NCBI RefSeq assembly: GCF_021568695.1
Contig: NZ_JAKGTI010000004.1
Coordinates: 82,562 to 146,561 of the forward strand
Length of the DNA stretch: 64,000 nt
Source of the DNA: Maritalea mediterranea
Lineage (GTDB): Bacteria > Pseudomonadota > Alphaproteobacteria > Rhizobiales > Devosiaceae
Direction of reading: 5' to 3'
Positions 20,363-29,768 of this stretch are shown here, one piece after another. How positions within the stretch are numbered: position 1 is the stretch's first letter; each line of letters starts with the position of its first letter. Under the pieces are notes generated by a model. It was not told the DNA's origin. It saw nothing but the letters and a program-made list of their open reading frames with translations, and searched no databases. The translations under genes were made by a program, and so were the position numbers.

Positions 20363-20931
20363 TGGTCATCCTCAAAATTCGGGTCTGTGGCGGCACCAAG
20401 GGTCCAGCTCAAAACAATGTGCGGCCCGGTGGCAACCACAACCCAAGCCGGCAAGGCAATAGAGACATAAATGGCAAAAGCCAAATCCAGCTCTTGGATC
20501 GTGACAAAAATCATTGGTGCCGAAAGAAGTACCAAAGCCATAATGATCACCGCCAGACCATGCGCGCTGGCCCGTGCATCTAGATAAACTTGTTCCATCC
20601 GTTCATCAAAATGCTTGAACATGGCGCGGTTAATTTGAATGACCATGGCCACCTCAGCAAGCCAGGCAACAAACACCGCCAATGGAATAACCATGAAGAA
20701 CGGCCACATCGACCACCCCTTATCCGCAGCATAAACGATCGCCCCCGTCGCCATTCCAATACCTGTTGCCCCAAGGATAAAGGCAATCGACGTCACCCGA
20801 CGCGCCCACGGTTTCTGAAGCCCTTCGGCCAACTGAGAGTCAGCCAAACGCTCAATGAAGCCGACATAACCGATGGCTGAAAGAAATTTATGATCGCGGG
20901 ATCGCTTTTCATATTTGGGATAATTATACAT
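20359..20931 (-). CDS. Four-helix membrane protein of unknown function
   Basis: 190 residues with four hydrophobic segments: near VTSIAFILGATGIGMATGAI, MWPFFMVIPLAVFVAWLAEV, AVIIMALVLLSAPMIFV and FAIYVSIALPAWVVVATG. The N-terminus is charged and soluble (PKYEKRSRDHKFLS). No enzymatic motif is visible. It is translationally coupled to the XRE regulator downstream. The arrangement resembles small HTH plus integral membrane protein pairs, in which the membrane partner may tune the regulator; that is inference only. Confidence 0.75.
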   Translation of the reverse strand: MYNYPKYEKRSRDHKFLSAIGYVGFIERLADSQLAEGLQKPWARRVTSIAFILGATGIGMATGAIVYAADKGWSMWPFFMVIPLAVFVAWLAEVAMVIQINRAMFKHFDERMEQVYLDARASAHGLAVIIMALVLLSAPMIFVTIQELDLAFAIYVSIALPAWVVVATGPHIVLSWTLGAATDPNFEDDQ

Positions 20932-20963
20932 TATGCTGGTCCTTTAGCGTGTAAATAAAACAT

Positions 20964-20985
20964 AATGTAGCATATACACTACATT
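20964..20985. promoter_or_regulatory. Candidate operator of the XRE/membrane-protein operon
   Basis: A perfect inverted repeat AATGTAG-N8-CTACATT lies 33 bases upstream of the membrane-protein start. Its size and symmetry suit a dimeric HTH repressor, and its position overlaps where the minus-strand promoter must be. Confidence 0.55.
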
Positions 20986-21014
20986 TTGAGATTTACAAGC
21001 TACACTTGCATTTT

Positions 21015-21800
21015 TTACCCCGGAACGACATCAATGCCGAATTTGGACAGGATCGCCGCCAATTGGCTCTCGGACACTTTCATGTTCTGGATGCCGGACA
21101 GAGCTGTGATGTCAATCGACTCAAGATTGGCCCCCTGCAGGTTTGCATGCTCGAAACTGGTGCGGCCATGCAGCACATTGGCCAAATCGCTCTCGCTGAG
21201 ATCGGCATTGTAAAAACTGCTATTGGAGAAATCCGCCCCCAACAGGCGGCAGCGGGCGATTTTGCAATCATCGAAGTTCAGCTCATTCATTTTGGCATAA
21301 TCAAGCTGACAACCCTCAAAGCGCACATCACGCAACATCTTGCTGCCCGCCACCTCGCGGCCCAAAATAGCGCGACGCAAATCAATGCCCATCATTTTGC
21401 AATCGACAAATCGAACTTCAAAGAGCTTGGTGCCCATAAAACTGGCATTAGACAAATTGCATTGCTCAAACTGCACCTCACGCAGTTCCACCCGCTCAAA
21501 GCTGGCGCCGTGATGCGATTCGCTGTTGAAGAAGCGGCAATTGTCGAAGGAGACATTGTCGAACCGCGTCGCCTTCAACTGAGCTTTCGACAAATCACAA
21601 TTGACAAAACTGGCATCCACAAACTCAGCCTCGCCCAGGTCGGTATCTTCAAAAACACAATCTTCAAAAACCGCGCCAGTGAAATCTTCATCCACGAGAT
21701 TGAGTTCAAAAAAAAGACACGCCTGAATGGGCGTGCCTTTTTCAATGCGATCCAACAGATCGGATTTGGATATCTGCTCTCGGGCCAAGCCTACCACCAT
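21015..21800 (-). CDS. Pentapeptide-repeat protein
   Basis: 261 residues built mostly of A(D/N)LXX-type pentapeptides, for example [20 protein letters not shown], then [17 protein letters not shown] and a C-terminal block [14 protein letters not shown]. Such sequences form a right-handed quadrilateral beta-helix. Some members (Qnr, MfpA) mimic DNA and protect gyrase, but most have unknown roles, and nothing here singles out that function. The ATG lies inside the last codons of gatA (10-base overlap), so it belongs to the gatC-gatA transcription unit. Confidence 0.88.
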   Translation of the reverse strand: MVVGLAREQISKSDLLDRIEKGTPIQACLFFELNLVDEDFTGAVFEDCVFEDTDLGEAEFVDASFVNCDLSKAQLKATRFDNVSFDNCRFFNSESHHGASFERVELREVQFEQCNLSNASFMGTKLFEVRFVDCKMMGIDLRRAILGREVAGSKMLRDVRFEGCQLDYAKMNELNFDDCKIARCRLLGADFSNSSFYNADLSESDLANVLHGRTSFEHANLQGANLESIDITALSGIQNMKVSESQLAAILSKFGIDVVPG

Positions 21801-23275
21801 TGTTTCGGTGCGAAGTCCTCACCATGCGACTTTTCCAGCACGCGCCCAGCGGCAAATAGAGTTTCCTCATCAAACGGCTTGCCGATCAGCTGCAAGCCCA
21901 AAGGCAGCCCCTGCCCATCCTTACCGGCAGGCACAGCAATGCCAGGCAACCCTGCCATGTTTACTGTCACGGTGAAAATATCATTGAGATACATTTTGAT
22001 CGGGTCTTTCGCCATCTCCTGATCGGCCACGCCAAAAGCGGCAGATGGTGTGGCGGGCGTCAAAATCGCATCAACGCCTTCATTAAAGACATCTTCAAAA
22101 TCTTTCTTGATCAATGTGCGCACTTTTTGTGCCCGCAAATAATAAGCATCATAGTAGCCAGCGGAGAGCGCATAAGTGCCAATCATTACACGACGTTGCA
22201 CTTCACGGCCAAAGCCCGCAGCGCGGGTTTGCTCATACATATCGGTGATATCTTTGCCCGCAACGCGCAGGCCATATTTCACGCCATCATAGCGAGCCAA
22301 ATTGGAGGAGGCCTCCGCAGGCGCCACAATGTAATAAGCCGGCAGCGCATAATTGGTGTGCGGCAGCGAAATATCCTTGATGGTTGCGCCCTCGGCCTTC
22401 AACCACTCAAGGCCCTGCTGCCAGAGCTTTTCAATTTCTTCCGGCATGCCCTCAACGCGATATTCCTTCGGCACACCGATGGTGAGCCCTTTCACGCCGC
22501 GCTCAACAGCCGCCGCAAAATCAGGCACCGCCAAATCAACAGACGTGCTGTCTTTGGGGTCAAAGCCCGCCATTGAGGTCGTCAAATGGGCGCAATCTTC
22601 CACTGTGCGGGCAATTGGACCGGCTTGATCAAGTGAAGACGCAAAGGCCACAACGCCCCAGCGTGAGCACCGGCCATAAGTCGGCTTAATGCCCACAGTG
22701 CCGGTGAAGGCCGCTGGCTGACGGATAGAACCGCCGGTGTCGGTTGCAGTTGCACCCGCACAGAGCCAACCGGCAACGGCAGCGGCAGAACCGCCTGAAG
22801 ACCCGCCAGGCACCAAATCCTTATTGTCACCCTCAGCGCGCCAAGGGTTGATCACCGGACCGTAGTATGACGTTTCGTTCGACGACCCCATAGCAAACTC
22901 GTCCATATTGAGTTTGCCCAGCATCACCGCGCCATCGTTCCACAGATTTTGCGTGACGGTGCTTTCATATTCAGGCTTAAAACCATCCAAAATGTGGCTG
23001 GCCGCTTGGCTATGCACCCCTTTGGTGCAGAACAAGTCTTTAATGCCCAACGGCACACCTTCCAGCGCACCACCCTCACCTTTGGCCAGCCGTGCATCAC
23101 TTTGCTCGGCCATGTCCAACGCCTGATCACTGGTTACCGCTACATAGGCGTTCAAGGCTTCAGCTTTTTCAATCGCATAAAGATATGATGCTGTAACTTC
23201 TTTTGAAGAGAAGTCTTTGTTTTTCAAGCCCTTCACCGTATCGGCGAGGCTAAGTTTTGTCAGTTCAGTCGTCAT
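21791..23275 (-). CDS. gatA: Aspartyl/glutamyl-tRNA(Asn/Gln) amidotransferase subunit A
   Basis: Amidase-signature subunit that releases ammonia from glutamine for GatB. The Ser-cisSer-Lys triad regions are visible: Lys in [10 protein letters not shown], the glycine/serine stretch [13 protein letters not shown] and the nucleophile region [14 protein letters not shown]. The C-terminus has [23 protein letters not shown] four codons upstream is possible, but ATG 23275 (494 residues) has GGAAGA just before it and gives the usual MTTELTKL start. It is preceded by gatC and followed by an overlapping pentapeptide-repeat gene. Confidence 0.97.
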   Translation of the reverse strand: MTTELTKLSLADTVKGLKNKDFSSKEVTASYLYAIEKAEALNAYVAVTSDQALDMAEQSDARLAKGEGGALEGVPLGIKDLFCTKGVHSQAASHILDGFKPEYESTVTQNLWNDGAVMLGKLNMDEFAMGSSNETSYYGPVINPWRAEGDNKDLVPGGSSGGSAAAVAGWLCAGATATDTGGSIRQPAAFTGTVGIKPTYGRCSRWGVVAFASSLDQAGPIARTVEDCAHLTTSMAGFDPKDSTSVDLAVPDFAAAVERGVKGLTIGVPKEYRVEGMPEEIEKLWQQGLEWLKAEGATIKDISLPHTNYALPAYYIVAPAEASSNLARYDGVKYGLRVAGKDITDMYEQTRAAGFGREVQRRVMIGTYALSAGYYDAYYLRAQKVRTLIKKDFEDVFNEGVDAILTPATPSAAFGVADQEMAKDPIKMYLNDIFTVTVNMAGLPGIAVPAGKDGQGLPLGLQLIGKPFDEETLFAAGRVLEKSHGEDFAPKQWW

Positions 23276-23346
23276 AGATTCTTCCACTAGCAGCGCGTCC
23301 GGCGCGCATTCTTGGCATCTGCGAGGATGGATTAAGGCAAGCCGCT

Positions 23347-23634
23347 CTATTCAACGACTTTTGGCACCATAAAGAAGTCGTCTTCGCTCAATGGCGCATT
23401 GGCTACAATTTGTTCGGGATACCCGCCATCTGTCACCTTGTCTTCGCGGCGACGCAACGCCATTGGTGCCACAGATGTCATGGGCTCAACGCCGTCCACG
23501 TCAACTTCAGACAATTGGTCGACAAAGCCCAGAATGACATTGAGCTCTTCTTGCAGTTTCTCAACGTCATTGTCTTCAATCTTTATGCGGGCAAGACGGC
23601 CAATCCGTCTTACAGTATCGGCATCAACCGACAT
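23347..23634 (-). CDS. gatC: Aspartyl/glutamyl-tRNA(Asn/Gln) amidotransferase subunit C
   Basis: 95-residue GatC, the belt-like stabilising subunit of GatCAB. Characteristic sequence: [20 protein letters not shown] at the start, the helix [20 protein letters not shown], then [21 protein letters not shown] and the C-terminal [11 protein letters not shown]. An AGGAGAATGCC context precedes the start. It lies 71 bases upstream of gatA on the same strand. Confidence 0.96.
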   Translation of the reverse strand: MSVDADTVRRIGRLARIKIEDNDVEKLQEELNVILGFVDQLSEVDVDGVEPMTSVAPMALRRREDKVTDGGYPEQIVANAPLSEDDFFMVPKVVE

Positions 23635-23810
23635 GGCATTCTCCTGAGATAGAAATTAGATCGTTCGCTTTTAGCAATGCGATCCCTTTCCCGCAACCAA
23701 GAAGGCTGAAAAATCACATGTTCAATGCCTAATTTGAAAAAGCACCGAATTGGAGCATCAAATCCGTGTGCCAGACCGCACAGCGCGCGGCCAAAACTTA
23801 AACTTGCGCC

Positions 23811-24410
23811 TTATTCCCAGGGAGACACATGAACGCCAAATGTCGCGGCACCGATAATGGTGCCGTCACGTTTGCGCACGGGCACGCTGATTTGGGTCTG
23901 GTAAAGCTGCGTCGATTCATCAAAATCAATTTCGTTTATGTGAATGCGCCCCGTCTTGTAGGGAATGCGCCATTTTTCTTCATCCCCCTGCCAATAGTCA
24001 GAACTCACTGCACTCATACCCACATTCAATCCATTTTCATCTGTCACAATGATTTCCGTCAGCACCCCCTCGCTATTGTTTTGCACCGCGCGCAAATAGC
24101 GGGAAATCTCCCGCGATGAGACAGATTCGATTAAGGGTTGAACATTTTCGCCGGTTTCGGCGCGCCATTGGGCATCCAGCGCGTTGATTTCTTGTTGGGA
24201 TATGCCCTTCAAGGCCTCATTCTGTGCCATGACTGCTGTCCAGACCACTTCCTGACGCACCGCCACCGCTATAGGCCCAGCCACAATCTCATTGAGCAGA
24301 TCATTATGTTTGCCCGCGTGTAGCGGAACTGGCGCGAATATCGCCATCCATAGGGCTGCTAATATCACTAGCTTAAATTTCGCGTGCGAAACGCTTTTAT
24401 TCCCCATCAT
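23811..24410 (-). CDS. Secreted Cache/PDC-like sensory-domain protein
   Basis: About 199 residues starting at ATG 24410; the next codon is also ATG. A basic N-terminus and a hydrophobic helix (FKLVILAALWMAIFAPVP, ending in HAGKH) form a signal peptide. The mature part resembles a PDC/Cache ligand-binding fold: LTEIIVTDENGLNVGMSAVS, SDYWQGDEEKW and a C-terminal VRKRDGTIIGAATFGVHV. No signalling output domain is attached, so it may be a stand-alone periplasmic binding module; the ligand is unknown. The start lies seven bases after the stop of the upstream unknown gene, so the two form an operon. The longer frame up to 24503 would remove the signal peptide from the N-terminus. Confidence 0.7.
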   Translation of the reverse strand: MMGNKSVSHAKFKLVILAALWMAIFAPVPLHAGKHNDLLNEIVAGPIAVAVRQEVVWTAVMAQNEALKGISQQEINALDAQWRAETGENVQPLIESVSSREISRYLRAVQNNSEGVLTEIIVTDENGLNVGMSAVSSDYWQGDEEKWRIPYKTGRIHINEIDFDESTQLYQTQISVPVRKRDGTIIGAATFGVHVSPWE

Positions 24411-24417
24411 GGATACA

Positions 24418-24969
24418 CTATATCTCGATAGGGTATCCCGGCTCAAGGATTTGTGCCGGACTTTCTCCCACCGCGCAAACAAATCGCTCAAACAATTCAT
24501 CATCTGGCGGTGGAATGGCCAGCAGATAATGACGTGGCTTGATGACCAGCGATTTTTTGCTCTTGATTTCCTTGAAACTCTTGATCAGTTCACCATTATC
24601 ATTGGCCGCGATGATGACGATGGCGTCTGAAACCCATTCCGCAGGGATGCTGTTTGGCGCCAATCCGTCGATGGCAACAATCAGCCGCTCCGTTCCAATC
24701 CGGTCTATCAAAAGGAAATTCTCGCCCTGCCCATAAAAATCATTGCTGTGATCGTTCTGATCGATCAGGCGTTTCGGTTTTGGCGCAGGCATTTGCCCCT
24801 GAAAAGGCAGAAAGGGCCCACCTGGAGGGGCATCAAAGACCACCCGATGAGCGTTGTGGGCCTTGCCCACGTCGACCTGATCGAAATTTTCTGTCGTTTT
24901 TGCAACTAAAAAATGCTCTAAGCCGACTTCGAGACGCAAAACTTTGTTACCTAACCACGTCAAACGCAT
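24418..24969 (-). CDS. Hypothetical protein, function unknown
   Basis: 183 residues, not recognised. The first residues (MRLTWLGNKVLRLEVG) resemble the opening strands of metallo-beta-lactamase-fold proteins, but no HxHxDH metal motif follows, so that resemblance may be chance. The middle is rich in Pro and Asp/Asn, and a hydrophobic strand set (RLIVAIDGLA, VSDAIVIIAAND, KSLVIKPRHYLLAIP) suggests a soluble alpha/beta or beta-rich fold. No signal peptide is seen. It is co-transcribed with the downstream Cache-like gene and divergent from ruvX. Confidence 0.6.
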   Translation of the reverse strand: MRLTWLGNKVLRLEVGLEHFLVAKTTENFDQVDVGKAHNAHRVVFDAPPGGPFLPFQGQMPAPKPKRLIDQNDHSNDFYGQGENFLLIDRIGTERLIVAIDGLAPNSIPAEWVSDAIVIIAANDNGELIKSFKEIKSKKSLVIKPRHYLLAIPPPDDELFERFVCAVGESPAQILEPGYPIEI

Positions 24970-25044
24970 TGAATAGATTCCCTAAAATATAGGAAAATGC
25001 TAATGCAGAATTGCCGGGGGTTCAATCCAATAAATGAGTAAAAC

Positions 25045-25491
25045 ATGACAGAAAATGCTGCACCAGATTTACCGAAGCGTGGCCGTCTGATGGGCCTCGA
25101 TCTCGGCACTAAAACCATTGGCGTCGCCATTTCCGACGGGATGCAATATACGGCGACCCCTCACAGCACTGTCAAACGCAAGAAATTTACCCAGGATGCC
25201 GAGCAATTACTCAAAATCATTGCTGACAATGATGTGGTGGGCATTGTGCTGGGCTTGCCCCTGAATATGGACGGATCTGAAGGCCCGCGCGCCCAGTCCA
25301 CCCGCGCCTTCCAGCGCAATTTGTCGCAAAAGACGGAGCTGTTGATCGCCTATTGGGACGAGCGCCTCTCCACCAGCGCAGTGACCCGAACCATGCTGGA
25401 AGCCGATATTTCGCGCACCAAACAGGCTGAAGTGGTGGATAAGCTCGCCGCGAGTTACATTTTACAGGGCTATCTCGACAGCAAGCGCTGA
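25045..25491 (+). CDS. ruvX: Putative Holliday junction resolvase / pre-16S rRNA nuclease
   Basis: YqgF/RuvX family protein of 148 residues with an RNase H-like fold. The acidic catalytic positions are in GLDLGTKTIGVAISDG, in GLPLNMDGSEGPRAQ and in the C-terminal motif YWDERLSTSAV, with the closing EVVDKLAASYILQGYLD. In E. coli the family processes the 5' end of 16S rRNA. It is the first gene of the plus-strand run and is followed by pyrB after about 90 bases. Confidence 0.93.
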   Translation: MTENAAPDLPKRGRLMGLDLGTKTIGVAISDGMQYTATPHSTVKRKKFTQDAEQLLKIIADNDVVGIVLGLPLNMDGSEGPRAQSTRAFQRNLSQKTELLIAYWDERLSTSAVTRTMLEADISRTKQAEVVDKLAASYILQGYLDSKR

Positions 25492-25580
25492 TCAGTTTTT
25501 AACAGATATAGCCTTTAGCTCACTTGTTCTGGTCGCGACATTGGGTTATGCCCGATAAACCGATTTGGAATGGCAGGCAA

Positions 25581-26570
25581 ATGACTCCCAACTCGCGCAC
25601 TTCTCAAGACCATGCGTCGGGCACCAATGTGCCCACCCAACACCATTTTTCACAAAAACATCTTTTGGGAATCTCCCACCTCAATCCAGTGGAAATCACG
25701 GAATTGCTTGACCGGGCAGAAGCCATGGTGGATATTTCGCGGCAACCGAAAAAGGCCAAGCACAGCCTAAAGGGCCGCACCCAGATTAATCTGTTCTTTG
25801 AAAACTCCACCCGCACCCAGTCCAGCTTTGAAATCGCTGGTAAGAGATTGGGCGCTGATGTCCTCAACATGGCGGTGCAGACCTCCTCTGTTAAAAAGGG
25901 GGAAACCCTGATCGATACGGCAGCAACGCTGAACGCCATGCAGCCGGACGTGATCGTTGTGCGCCATGCCGCCTCGGGCGCCGTAGAGCTTTTGTCGCAA
26001 AAGGTGGCCTGTTCTGTGGTCAATGCTGGCGATGGCACCCATGAACACCCGACCCAGGCGCTTTTGGATGCGCTCACCATTCGACGCAACAAGGGGCGCC
26101 TTAACGGGCTAACCGTGGCGATCTGTGGCGATATTGCCAATTCCCGTGTGGCCCGCTCCAATTTGCTGCTTCTGGGCGCCATGAATGCCCGCACCCGCGT
26201 GGTGGGTCCAAAGAATATGCTGCCCCGTGGCGTCGAGCAGATGGCGGCAGAGGTGTTTACCGACATGGAAGAAGGCTTGAAGGATGCGGACGTGGTGATG
26301 ATGCTGCGCCTGCAACATGAACGCGCCTCCGGTAAAATGATCCCCTCGGTACGTGAATTCTTCCATTTTTATGGGTTGGATGAGCGCAAGCTGGCCTTCG
26401 CCAAGGATGATGCGATCGTGATGCATCCCGGCCCCATGAACCGCGGCGTCGAGATTGCTCCAAGTATTGCCGATGGTCCCCGCTCCGTGATCACCGAGCA
26501 GGTCGAGATGGGCGTGGCCGTCAGGATGGCGGTTTTAGAGGCCCTGTTGACCAATGGGGAGGCCGTCTGA
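25581..26570 (+). CDS. pyrB: Aspartate carbamoyltransferase catalytic subunit
   Basis: Condenses carbamoyl phosphate and aspartate in pyrimidine synthesis. The carbamoyl-phosphate motif [12 protein letters not shown] and the loop [16 protein letters not shown] are intact; the aspartate-side motif [11 protein letters not shown] is near the C-terminus. The frame is open from 25524, but ATG 25581 gives a normal 329-residue protein with a short N-terminal extension, and an AGG precedes it. The stop codon shares its last base with the start of the dihydroorotase-like gene (one-base overlap), so the two are tightly coupled. Confidence 0.95.
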   Translation: MTPNSRTSQDHASGTNVPTQHHFSQKHLLGISHLNPVEITELLDRAEAMVDISRQPKKAKHSLKGRTQINLFFENSTRTQSSFEIAGKRLGADVLNMAVQTSSVKKGETLIDTAATLNAMQPDVIVVRHAASGAVELLSQKVACSVVNAGDGTHEHPTQALLDALTIRRNKGRLNGLTVAICGDIANSRVARSNLLLLGAMNARTRVVGPKNMLPRGVEQMAAEVFTDMEEGLKDADVVMMLRLQHERASGKMIPSVREFFHFYGLDERKLAFAKDDAIVMHPGPMNRGVEIAPSIADGPRSVITEQVEMGVAVRMAVLEALLTNGEAV

Positions 26571-27862
26571 TGAAAAATGACTTGATCATCAAAAATGCCC
26601 GCCTGGTTGATCCTGCGACTGACAAAGACCAGCAGGGCGCGGTCTGGATTAAAAACGGCAAGATCAAAGATGTCCACTGGGGCAATGCGCCCGAAGCTCC
26701 CGAGGGCACGCAAACCTATGACGCTGAGGGCCATGTGATCGCGCCGGGCCTGATTGATACCCGCGTCTCCACCGGCGAACCAGGCCATGAATATCGCGAA
26801 ACGTTGGAAAGTGCGTCGAATGCAGCCGCGGCGGGCGGGGTGACATCGTTTCTGTTGATGCCTGACACCACGCCTGTGATTGATGATGGCGCCCTGGTGG
26901 ATTATGTGGTGCGCCGCGCGTCAGCCACATCCAAAGTGAAAATCTGGCCGTCTGCCGCCATCTCCAAGGGGCTGGAGGGCAAGGACCTCACCGAATTTGG
27001 CCTGCTTAAGGCCGCAGGTGCGCGCGCCTTTACCGATGGCAACAGCTCCATCCAAAGCACCTCGATGCTGAAAAACGCCTTCACCTATGCCAAGAATTTC
27101 GACATGCCGATCCTGCACCATGTGGGCGACAGCGAGTTGATCGGCGATGGGGTGATGAATGCGGGCATTCTGGCCACCGGCCTTGGCCTGAAAGGCATCC
27201 CCCACGAGGCGGAAACCATTCCCCTCGCCCGCGACCTGCAATTGGCCGATATGACGGGCGTGCGCTACCACGCCGCTCAGATTTCCTGTGCCAAGTCAGC
27301 TGAGCTGGTCCAACAGGCCAAGCAGCGCAATGATCAGGTGAGCGCCGGTCTGTCGATCAATAATCTGTGCTTGAATGAAAATGACATTGGCTCCTATCGC
27401 TCCTACTTTAAGTTGAACCCGCCCCTGCGGTCTGAGGATGAGCGTATGGCGATGGTTGAAGCATTGCGTGACGGCACCATCGATATTCTGCATTCGGCCC
27501 ATGACCCGCAGGACACTGAAGGCAAGCGTCGCCCCTTCGCTGAAGCCACTGATGGCGCTATAGGGCTGGAAACATTTTTGGCGGCGTCATTGCGCCTGGT
27601 GCATGAAGAACAAATCAGCCTTGTGCGGCTGCTGGCCACCATGACCATCAATCCCGCAAAGCTGCTGGGACTAGAGGCGGGCCGTTTAGCCAAAGGCGCC
27701 CCCGCTGACCTGATTGAGATCGATTTGAATTATCCTTGGGTGGTCGCCGAAAAGGATTTGAAATCAAAGTCACAAAACACAACCTTTGAACATGCGCGCC
27801 TGTTCGGTAAAGTGATGACCACATGGGTGAACGGCGATACCGTGTTTCGCCAGAGCGCCTGA
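26570..27862 (+). CDS. Dihydroorotase homologue, probably non-catalytic (PyrX/PyrC'-like)
   Basis: Amidohydrolase-fold protein of 430 residues with the size and order of class I dihydroorotase (LIIKNARLVDPATD, PGLIDTRVSTGEPGHEYRET, DGAIGLETFLAASLRL). The metal-binding HxH that should follow PGLID is replaced by R-V-S, the usual HxxH reads YHAAQIS, and the DHAPH segment reads SAHDPQ, so most zinc ligands are absent. In pseudomonads a non-catalytic partner of this kind (PyrC') is needed to assemble aspartate carbamoyltransferase. The one-base overlap with pyrB supports the same role here. A separate active dihydroorotase should exist elsewhere in the genome. Confidence 0.85.
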   Translation: MKNDLIIKNARLVDPATDKDQQGAVWIKNGKIKDVHWGNAPEAPEGTQTYDAEGHVIAPGLIDTRVSTGEPGHEYRETLESASNAAAAGGVTSFLLMPDTTPVIDDGALVDYVVRRASATSKVKIWPSAAISKGLEGKDLTEFGLLKAAGARAFTDGNSSIQSTSMLKNAFTYAKNFDMPILHHVGDSELIGDGVMNAGILATGLGLKGIPHEAETIPLARDLQLADMTGVRYHAAQISCAKSAELVQQAKQRNDQVSAGLSINNLCLNENDIGSYRSYFKLNPPLRSEDERMAMVEALRDGTIDILHSAHDPQDTEGKRRPFAEATDGAIGLETFLAASLRLVHEEQISLVRLLATMTINPAKLLGLEAGRLAKGAPADLIEIDLNYPWVVAEKDLKSKSQNTTFEHARLFGKVMTTWVNGDTVFRQSA

Positions 27863-27883
27863 TCAAATGTTGCGGAGACCAAA

Positions 27884-28495
27884 ATGGATTATGTGAATTT
27901 GCTAATCGCTGCTTTGGGCGGCTATCTGCTCGGCGCCGTGCCTTTCGGGCTTGTGCTGACCAAGATAGCCGGTCTCGGTGATATCCGCGATATCGGCTCA
28001 GGCAATATCGGGGCCACTAATGTGTTGCGCACAGGGCGCAAGGATTTGGCACTACTCACGCTGTTGGGCGATGCAGGCAAAGGCGGGATCGCCGTGTTGC
28101 TGGCGCGCTATTCTCTCGGCGAGCAAGCAGCCCTGATCGCGGGTGTCGCGGCGTTTGCCGGCCATGTGTGGCCCATCTGGCTCGGCTTTAAAGGCGGCAA
28201 AGGCGTGGCGACCTATATCGGCACCCTGCTCGCACTTAACTGGATCGTGTGCCTATTGTTCTGCGCCACCTGGTTGATCGTGGCGGTTCTGCGCCGCTAC
28301 TCCTCATTGGCCGCGCTCAGCGCGGCGGCCGTGGCCCCGGTTTTCGCCTATATCTGGTCAGGCGTTGCCTTAAGCGCTGCATGTGCCATACTCTCGCTTA
28401 TTCTTTATTACCGACACAAAGACAATATTTTAAGATTACTCGATGGCACAGAAACCAAAATTGGCGGCGACAAGACCGTCAAAAGCGAAGGCTAA
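27884..28495 (+). CDS. plsY: Acyl-phosphate:glycerol-3-phosphate acyltransferase
   Basis: Integral inner-membrane enzyme that acylates G3P with acyl-phosphate made by PlsX, the first step of phospholipid synthesis. 203 residues with about five membrane helices. The three PlsY motifs are visible: GSGNIGATNVLR, then GVAAFAGHVWPIWLGFKGGK and a C-terminal SLILYYRHKDNI. A TGCGGAGACC context precedes the start. It lies between pyrC' and dprA in the plus-strand run, 21 bases after the former. Confidence 0.95.
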   Translation: MDYVNLLIAALGGYLLGAVPFGLVLTKIAGLGDIRDIGSGNIGATNVLRTGRKDLALLTLLGDAGKGGIAVLLARYSLGEQAALIAGVAAFAGHVWPIWLGFKGGKGVATYIGTLLALNWIVCLLFCATWLIVAVLRRYSSLAALSAAAVAPVFAYIWSGVALSAACAILSLILYYRHKDNILRLLDGTETKIGGDKTVKSEG

Positions 28496-28516
28496 CCGCC
28501 CCTACGGGTGCGGCTG

Positions 28517-29641
28517 ATGGACGGCACCGCCACCTCAGCCACCAACGACCAGCAATTATTTGATTGGCTGCGACTGATCCGGTCTGACAATGTGGGTCCG
28601 GCCATGTTCAAACGCCTGATCAATCGCTTTGGCTCCGCCAGCAATGCGCTGGATGCCCTGCCCGACCTGATCAAAAACTCGAGCGCCAAACGCGCCATTC
28701 GGCTGGCCCCGAAAGATAAGATTGAAGCTGAAATCGAACAGACTGATCGCTTTGGCGCACGCTTTATCACGCTGATCGATCCACCCTATCCCGACTATCT
28801 CAAGCAAATCGCCGATGCCCCGCCACTTCTGACCATGCTGGGCAATCCGGCCCTGTTTGCCCAACCCACCATCGGCATCGTGGGTGCGCGCAATTCCAGT
28901 GCCGCAGGCACTGCCATCACGCGACAATTGGCTCAGCAATTGGGCGAAGCCGGCTATGTGATCGCCTCGGGCTTGGCCAAAGGCATTGATGCGGCCGCGC
29001 ATCAGGCAGCTCTGCCCACCGGCACCATCGCCGTTTTTGCTGGCGGCATTGACCATATTTATCCCGACAGCAATATCGAACTGGCCCGCAATATCTTGCG
29101 CCACAAGGGCGTGTTGATGACTGAGCGCGCCTTCGGATCGGTGCCGCGGGCACAAGACTTTCCCCGCCGCAACCGCATTGTCTCGGGCCTCTCTTTGGGG
29201 ATTGTGGTGATCGAGGCGGCGCTGCGGTCGGGTTCGTTGATCACAGCCCGCATGGCCTTGGAGCAAAATCGCGATGTGATGGCCGTGCCCGGATTTCCGC
29301 TCGACCCGCGTGGTGAAGGCGGCAACAAGCTGATCCGCGACGGCGCCACACTGGTGCGCCATGCCGATGATATTTTGGCCGAATTGCAGCAAAGTAAACC
29401 GCTCCAACAGCAAAATTTGCTGCAGGAAGACGATTTCGACCAGAACTTTGTGCCCGATGCCTGCCCGCCCGATGCAACCGAAACAGTGCTCGCCGCGTTA
29501 AGCCCCACACCAACTCCAATAGATGAGATTGTGCGCCATACCGGTTTGCCGGTCGCCATGGTCTCAACAATATTGCTTGATCTGGAAATTGCTGGGCGCC
29601 TGGAAAGATCGGCGGGACAATTGGTGGCGTTGCGCCCTTAA
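28517..29641 (+). CDS. dprA: DNA processing protein DprA (Smf)
   Basis: Binds incoming single-stranded DNA and loads RecA during natural transformation; it is conserved well beyond known competent bacteria. The Rossmann-like domain shows TIGIVGARNSSAAG, then YVIASGLAKGIDAAAHQAAL and GGIDHIYPDSN, followed by FPRRNRIVSGLSLGIVVIEA and VPGFPLDPRGEGGNKLI. The N-terminal SAM-like part has RSDNVGPAMFKRLINRFGS. A C-terminal winged-helix-like DprA_WH domain follows (TPIDEIVRHTGLP). The GTG at 28508 is an alternative start three codons upstream; ATG 28517 gives 374 residues. It is followed by topA after 127 bases. Confidence 0.93.
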   Translation: MDGTATSATNDQQLFDWLRLIRSDNVGPAMFKRLINRFGSASNALDALPDLIKNSSAKRAIRLAPKDKIEAEIEQTDRFGARFITLIDPPYPDYLKQIADAPPLLTMLGNPALFAQPTIGIVGARNSSAAGTAITRQLAQQLGEAGYVIASGLAKGIDAAAHQAALPTGTIAVFAGGIDHIYPDSNIELARNILRHKGVLMTERAFGSVPRAQDFPRRNRIVSGLSLGIVVIEAALRSGSLITARMALEQNRDVMAVPGFPLDPRGEGGNKLIRDGATLVRHADDILAELQQSKPLQQQNLLQEDDFDQNFVPDACPPDATETVLAALSPTPTPIDEIVRHTGLPVAMVSTILLDLEIAGRLERSAGQLVALRP

Positions 29642-29768
29642 AAACTGATCCAAAGCGCCCAATATTGCGAATAAACAGCGCGGCCCTTTTTGTTTGGTCA
29701 TTGACAATTGACGCAAAGCAAGACCATGTTGCCGCCGATTTGACGTTAGGATCTTAAGGACCGATTGA

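Noticed and set aside
24418..24969. Metallo-beta-lactamase-fold enzyme
   Set aside because: Only the first strand resembles that fold; the HxHxDH metal motif is absent.
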